Below are positions 5,012 to 8,053 of a stretch of DNA of 8,053 nucleotides, one piece after another (position 1 is the first letter of the stretch; each line of letters begins with the position of its first letter). Source of the stretch: an uncultured Pseudomonadota bacterium. Lineage in GTDB: Bacteria; Myxococcota_A; UBA796; UBA9615. The position numbers were made by a program, and so were the translations under genes. The notes beneath the pieces were generated by a model that had not been told where the DNA came from, did not search any database, and worked only from the letters and a program-made list of their open reading frames with translations. Where the stretch lies: contig CALCXL010000014.1 in assembly GCA_937907595.1 (NCBI GenBank), positions 1 to 8,053 of the forward strand, in the 5' to 3' direction.

Positions 5012-6424
5012 CTAGAAGAACATGCCCTTGACCCCGTGCCAGACCTGACGGGTGTTGATCGTGCGGATGTCCACGAGGTGCCGCTTGATCATGTGGGGGC
5101 GCAGATAAAATTCGCGCAGGCCCTGCTTCTGCATCTTGATCAGATACTCGGGGCTCACGTCGCGCGGCACGAAGACCATCTTGTCGGGGTCCGGCTGGAA
5201 GGTCGTCCAGTTCTCCCAGTCGTCGCGGTTGAGCCGCCCCTCCCGCCGCAGGTCCTCGAACATCTGGCTGCCCGGGAAGGGCACCGTGATCGCGAACTTC
5301 GCGAAGTCCAGGTCGATGCTCTTGGCGAAGTCGATGGTCTGCCGCGTCATCTCCGGGGTCTCCCCCGGCAGGCCGATCATGAACAGGCCCACGGAGTCGA
5401 TGCCCTCCTCGCGGCACATGCGCACCGCCTTGCGCGTCGTCTCCGTCGTGAACGTCTTGTTCACGTTCTCCAGCAGCAGGTCCACGCCCGACTCGATGCC
5501 GAACAGCAGCCGCCGGCATCCCGACGCCCGCATGATGCGCAGGCTCTCGCGGTCGATGCGGTCCACCCGGGTCTCGCTCAGCCAGACCAGCTTCTTGTGC
5601 AGCCCGCGGGCCATCAGCTCCTCGCAGAACTTGAAGAGGATCTTCTTGTTGAGCGGGAAGATGGGGTCCACGAAGCCGATCTGCTTGACGCCGTAGCGCT
5701 CGTGCAGGAACTCGTACTCGTCCACCAGCTTGATCGGGTCGCGCTTGCGGTAGTTGGAGCCCGTGTACAGCAGCGAGCAGAACTCGCAGCGGTAGGGGCA
5801 GCCGCGGGAGCCGGTCATCGACAGCACGGGGTGCGCGACGTCGGCGAAGGGCAGCAGGCCGTAGCGGGTGTAGGGGAACAGGTTCCACGCCGGGTACGGC
5901 AGCGCGTCCAGATCCTCGATCACGGGGCGGGCGGCGTTCTTGCAGACCTCCCCGTTGCCGTCGATGTACGACAGCCCGTTGATGCCCGAGAAGTCCGTGT
6001 CCCCGCGGCCCAGGGCGCGGCAGAGCTCCTGGATGGTGTACTCGCCCTCCCCGTGCACCACGAAGTCGATGGCGCTCTCGGTGAGCAGCTCCCGGTAGAA
6101 GATGTCCGCGTGCACGTTGCCCGCGACGATGTGCACCGCCGGGAGCGCCGCCTTCGCCTGGTTGGCGATGGCGATGGACACCGGGGTGGAGGGGGTGAGC
6201 ATCCCGATGCCGAGGACGTCCGGACGGAAGGCTTTTGCCTGCTCGATCACCTCCGGGACGCCCATGCCAAAGGTGAATTGATCGATGGCCTGCACCTCAT
6301 GACCGTCCTCTTGGAGGACGGCTGCGATGTAGGCGAGACCGATGACAGGCATCGGCTCAAGGAGCCCCTGGAACTTGCCCAGGGTCTTCATGTTCATCGC
6401 CGGATTGACGAGGAGGACCTTCAT
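5012..6424 (-). CDS. B12-binding-domain radical SAM protein
   Basis: This 470-residue cytoplasmic protein starts at ATG 6424, which gives the typical opening MKVLLVNPAM of a cobalamin-binding Rossmann domain; a longer frame would need a TTG at 6460. Residues 1-145 resemble the B12-binding domain (GLAYIAAVL, GNVHADI, VHGEGE). Residues 200-400 are the radical SAM core: C209, C213 and C216 form the CxxxCxxC motif (GCPYRCEFC) that holds the 4Fe-4S cluster and SAM. Later come family-typical stretches FVDPIF, GCRRLLFGIES, MIGLPGET and TVPFPGSQMF. The length fits class B-type enzymes, which use methylcobalamin and SAM to methylate or rearrange unactivated carbons (BchE, HpnP and HpnJ are relatives). 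The substrate cannot be assigned. It is transcribed divergently from the Rieske gene. Its first 67 codons are much richer in A/T-ending codons than the rest. GGGG lies just before the ATG; no strong ribosome binding site is seen. Confidence 0.93.
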   Translation of the reverse strand: MKVLLVNPAMNMKTLGKFQGLLEPMPVIGLAYIAAVLQEDGHEVQAIDQFTFGMGVPEVIEQAKAFRPDVLGIGMLTPSTPVSIAIANQAKAALPAVHIVAGNVHADIFYRELLTESAIDFVVHGEGEYTIQELCRALGRGDTDFSGINGLSYIDGNGEVCKNAARPVIEDLDALPYPAWNLFPYTRYGLLPFADVAHPVLSMTGSRGCPYRCEFCSLLYTGSNYRKRDPIKLVDEYEFLHERYGVKQIGFVDPIFPLNKKILFKFCEELMARGLHKKLVWLSETRVDRIDRESLRIMRASGCRRLLFGIESGVDLLLENVNKTFTTETTRKAVRMCREEGIDSVGLFMIGLPGETPEMTRQTIDFAKSIDLDFAKFAITVPFPGSQMFEDLRREGRLNRDDWENWTTFQPDPDKMVFVPRDVSPEYLIKMQKQGLREFYLRPHMIKRHLVDIRTINTRQVWHGVKGMFF

Positions 6425-6430
6425 GGCCCC

Positions 6431-6460
6431 AAGGTAGTCCCGGGTTACCCAGAGCGTCAA
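6431..6460 (-). promoter_or_regulatory. Possible promoter of the radical SAM gene giving a near-leaderless mRNA
   Basis: On the minus strand TTGACG (6455-6460) is followed after 18 bases by TACCTT (6431-6436), which ends six bases before the ATG at 6424. If used, transcription would begin at or within a base or two of the start codon, which fits the lack of a clear ribosome binding site. The -35 box matches consensus at five of six bases; the -10 box is poor. The spacer contains the odd palindrome GGGTAACCC. Confidence 0.25.
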
Positions 6461-6466
6461 TCGACG

Positions 6467-6483
6467 GTTGAATCCATCTCAAC
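6467..6483. promoter_or_regulatory. Inverted repeat GTTGA-N7-TCAAC in the divergent promoter region
   Basis: GTTGA (6467-6471) and TCAAC (6479-6483) are exact inverted repeats separated by 7 bases, a spacing that suits a dimeric regulator contacting successive major grooves. It sits between the divergent radical SAM and Rieske genes, immediately upstream of the putative -35 box at 6455-6460. It may be a shared operator; no regulator gene is in the window. Confidence 0.3.
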
Positions 6484-6503
6484 TTACCGATTTCGCACCG
6501 CTT

Positions 6504-6519
6504 TTTTGGCCGTTTTGGC
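6504..6519 (+). repeat. Direct repeat TTTTGGC in the divergent intergenic region
   Basis: TTTTGGC occurs at 6504-6510 and again at 6513-6519, a 9-bp period, the first copy within a run of six T. This is a conspicuous AT-rich patch in otherwise GC-rich DNA and lies about 100 bases upstream of the Rieske start. It could be a promoter-proximal or regulator-binding element. The 195-base gap shows no other convincing gene. Confidence 0.3.
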
Positions 6520-6619
6520 TGATCTGCGACCGGCGATCGCACCGGCGGGCCCGCGGAACGGTCATGCGGTGGCCCGAACCGGCCGGCTATGCTCCCGCGC
6601 GGAGGCCCCGATCGTCCCG

Positions 6620-7756
6620 ATGAGCCGAGTGGACCCGCAGCGCCAGAATCGGTCCGGTGAGGACAACCAGCCCTGGGCCGGCGTGCGCACGGTGCCGTCG
6701 TCGCACTACACCGATCCCGAGCACCTGCGCCGGGAGGAGGACGAGGTCTTCAAGCGCGCCTGGATCGTGGTGGCGCGGGAGGAACAGATCCCACGGCCCG
6801 GCGACTACGTCGTCTTCGACGAGCTGGGCGAGTCCCTGGTGGCGGTGCGGGACGAGTCCGGCCGGGTGCGGGTGCTGCACAACTCCTGCCGGCACCGCGG
6901 CAGCCGGATGCTGGAGGGCTGCGGCCACGCGGACACCCTGGACTGCCCCTACCACGGCTGGTCCTACGGCCTGGACGGCTCCCTGAAGGGCGTGCCCCGC
7001 ATCGGCGGCTTCGACGCCCTGGACACCAACCGCATGGGCCTGCACGCGGTGAGATCGAGCACCTGGCTGGGCTTCGTGTGGATCAACCTGGATCCCGACG
7101 CGCCGCCCCTGCTGGCCACGCTGGGCAGCCTGCCCGACGAGCTGGCCCCCTACCGCCTGGAGGAGATGCGGCCCATCGCGATCAAGGACGAGGTCGTGCC
7201 CGCCAACTGGAAGGCCATGCTCGAGAACGCCATGGATTTCTACCATGTGCCCTTCGTGCACGGCCGGACCATCAACAAGCACGTCACCCGCGGCCCGGAC
7301 CTGCAGTCCTACGGCGACCACACCCGCCAGCGCCTGCCCATCGCCGCCTACGGCTGGCGCGCCTCCCTGGACCGCCGCTGCACCCGGGGAGGCCCCTACA
7401 CCCCCCTGCAGGTCTCCGCGCTGCACAAGTACCTGGTCTTCCCGAACTTCCTCATCAACGTCCTGCCCTTCCACCTGACGGTGATGCAGGTCTTCCCCAT
7501 CGACACGCACAGCTGCCGGCTGCGCTACGCCTTCTGCAAGCGGCAGGGCGCCCGAGGCATCGAGCTCGCCCGGGTGTACGGCACCTGGGCCGCCTCGCGT
7601 TACATCCTCTGGGAGGACCTGACGGTGCTCGACCGCTTCCAGCGCGGCGTGGACACCCAGCGGGTCAGCACCCAGACCCTGCACGACGAGGAGGCCGCTG
7701 CCTCCCACTTCCACGGCGTGCTGCGCCGCTGGATGGAGAGCCCCCCGACCCCATGA
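6620..7756 (+). CDS. Rieske-type ring-hydroxylating oxygenase alpha-subunit-like protein
   Basis: This 378-residue soluble iron-sulfur oxygenase starts at ATG 6620. GGAGG lies at 6601-6605, a rather long 14 bases away. An in-frame GTG at 6569 is possible, but the sequence before 6620 does not look coding. The Rieske 2Fe-2S ligands are C90-x-H92 (CRHRG) and C109-x2-H112 (CPYHGW). The catalytic domain has NWK (196-198), then D206 and the iron ligands H209 and H214 in DFYHVPFVH. D333 in WED is the expected third iron ligand. A terminal E-rich helix (HDEEAAA) completes the normal architecture. Family members use O2 and electrons from a separate reductase to hydroxylate, demethylate or cleave C-N bonds. 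No reductase or ferredoxin is in the window and the substrate is unknown. The next gene overlaps by ATGA, so the two are coexpressed. Confidence 0.93.
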   Translation: MSRVDPQRQNRSGEDNQPWAGVRTVPSSHYTDPEHLRREEDEVFKRAWIVVAREEQIPRPGDYVVFDELGESLVAVRDESGRVRVLHNSCRHRGSRMLEGCGHADTLDCPYHGWSYGLDGSLKGVPRIGGFDALDTNRMGLHAVRSSTWLGFVWINLDPDAPPLLATLGSLPDELAPYRLEEMRPIAIKDEVVPANWKAMLENAMDFYHVPFVHGRTINKHVTRGPDLQSYGDHTRQRLPIAAYGWRASLDRRCTRGGPYTPLQVSALHKYLVFPNFLINVLPFHLTVMQVFPIDTHSCRLRYAFCKRQGARGIELARVYGTWAASRYILWEDLTVLDRFQRGVDTQRVSTQTLHDEEAAASHFHGVLRRWMESPPTP

Positions 7757-8053
7757 TCGAGCCCTACCTGGACTTCGTCCCCCGCATCCACGCCGACGCC
7801 TGGGTGCACGCCATGGCGTACATCGGCGGCGACGTCACCCTGGCCCGGGGCGTGTCGGTCTGGCCGACCGCGGTGCTGCGCGGAGATCAGGGCGCGATCG
7901 TGATCGGCGAGGACAGCAACGTGCAGGACGGCACCGTGGTGCACGCGACGGGCGGGCAGTCGACGACGCGGATCGGGGCGCGGGTGACGATCGGCCACCG
8001 CGCGGTGGTGCATGGCATGGCGCCCTCTCTGGTGGCGCGCGCAGCAGCGGCTG
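7753..8053 (+). CDS. Gamma-carbonic-anhydrase-like left-handed beta-helix protein, 3'-partial
   Basis: The ATG overlaps the Rieske stop (ATGA), which implies translational coupling. The 100 visible residues carry hexapeptide-repeat beta-helix turns and the family signature: VWPTAVLRGDQG, then IGEDSNVQDGTVVH and VTIGHRAVVHG. H64, H82 and H87 match the three metal-binding histidines of gamma carbonic anhydrases. The family also contains PaaY and CaiE-like proteins, which act as thioesterase or accessory proteins in aromatic and carnitine pathways. True CO2 hydration is therefore only one option, and the Rieske partner makes an accessory catabolic role plausible. After residue 88 the sequence stops resembling the family (PSLVARAAAA in place of the usual acidic-glycine turn) and codon use changes, so the final ~40 bases may be unreliable. 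The normal length is about 170-200 residues, so roughly half is missing. Confidence 0.88.
   Translation, partial: MIEPYLDFVPRIHADAWVHAMAYIGGDVTLARGVSVWPTAVLRGDQGAIVIGEDSNVQDGTVVHATGGQSTTRIGARVTIGHRAVVHGMAPSLVARAAAA

Noticed and set aside
42..5015. A second plus-strand open frame of about 1,650 codons overlapping the large membrane gene
   Set aside because: Its translation is an arginine/proline/glycine-rich shadow with no domains. It is open only because the DNA is so GC-rich, and the other frame shows clear YfhO and GT39 features.
5007..5888. Minus-strand open frame overlapping the radical SAM gene in another frame
   Set aside because: It is a proline/arginine-rich shadow. The CxxxCxxC motif and the other family signatures lie in the 5012-6424 frame.
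6425..6460. Longer radical SAM start at TTG 6460 (12 extra residues)
   Set aside because: The extra residues do not belong to the B12-binding fold, which opens at MKVLLVNPAM, and no ribosome binding site precedes the TTG.
6570..6593. Sigma54-like promoter (TGGCCCG...) or TATGCT -10 box ahead of the Rieske gene
   Set aside because: The GG-to-GC spacing does not fit the sigma54 pattern, and no acceptable -35 box lies 16-18 bases upstream of TATGCT.
4931..6619. Upstream extension of the Rieske reading frame, antisense to the radical SAM gene
   Set aside because: The extension mirrors radical SAM codons on the opposite strand and resembles no protein. The Rieske similarity begins after 6620, where an ATG is available.
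7600..8013. Minus-strand frame antisense to the Rieske end and the beta-helix gene
   Set aside because: Its translation is low-complexity and histidine/arginine-rich, whereas the plus frames carry intact catalytic motifs across the same bases.
1..8053. tRNA, rRNA, CRISPR array, insertion sequence or phage attachment site
   Set aside because: I found no tRNA-like cloverleaf, ribosomal RNA signature, spaced direct-repeat array, transposase frame or terminal inverted repeats with target duplication.

Overview
The window is very GC-rich. Codon third positions are almost all G or C in the confident genes, so the host is a high-GC bacterium. The gene content (a giant membrane glycosyltransferase-like protein, a B12-binding radical SAM enzyme, a Rieske oxygenase) would suit a myxobacterium-like or other high-GC environmental lineage. 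No marker gene fixes the phylum, so this assignment is weak. Both large end genes run off the window. The last ~40 bases look unlike the family they should encode, which suggests a contig end.

Layout. (1) Bases 1-4656, plus strand: one uninterrupted reading frame for a >1,550-residue polytopic membrane protein. A YfhO-like half is joined to a GT39/PMT_2-like half through a periplasmic-type linker that begins with a signal-peptide-like segment. (2) 4657-5011: a relatively AT-richer convergent intergenic region dense in small signals. These include an 8-bp tandem repeat, a perfect 9-bp-stem hairpin, a LacI-family-like palindrome and a G-quadruplex motif. On the minus strand there is what looks like a miniature transcription unit: a TTGACA promoter, a 5' stem-loop, a GGAGG ribosome binding site and a 19-codon ORF whose prolines occupy every second residue. 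(3) 5012-6424, minus: a complete B12-binding-domain radical SAM protein. (4) 6425-6619: a divergent promoter region with an inverted repeat and a direct repeat. (5) 6620-7756, plus: a complete Rieske-type aromatic-ring-hydroxylating oxygenase alpha-subunit-like protein, overlapping by ATGA with (6) 7753-8053, a gamma-carbonic-anhydrase-like left-handed beta-helix protein, truncated by the window end.

How the genes may work together. The Rieske and beta-helix genes are translationally coupled and probably act in one pathway. The divergent radical SAM gene may share their regulatory region. The glycosyltransferase-like gene converges on the radical SAM gene and need not be related to it. No substrate can be named for any of the enzymes from sequence alone. 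The least explained part of the window is the intergenic block 4657-5011, particularly the minus-strand small-peptide unit at about 4772-4946.
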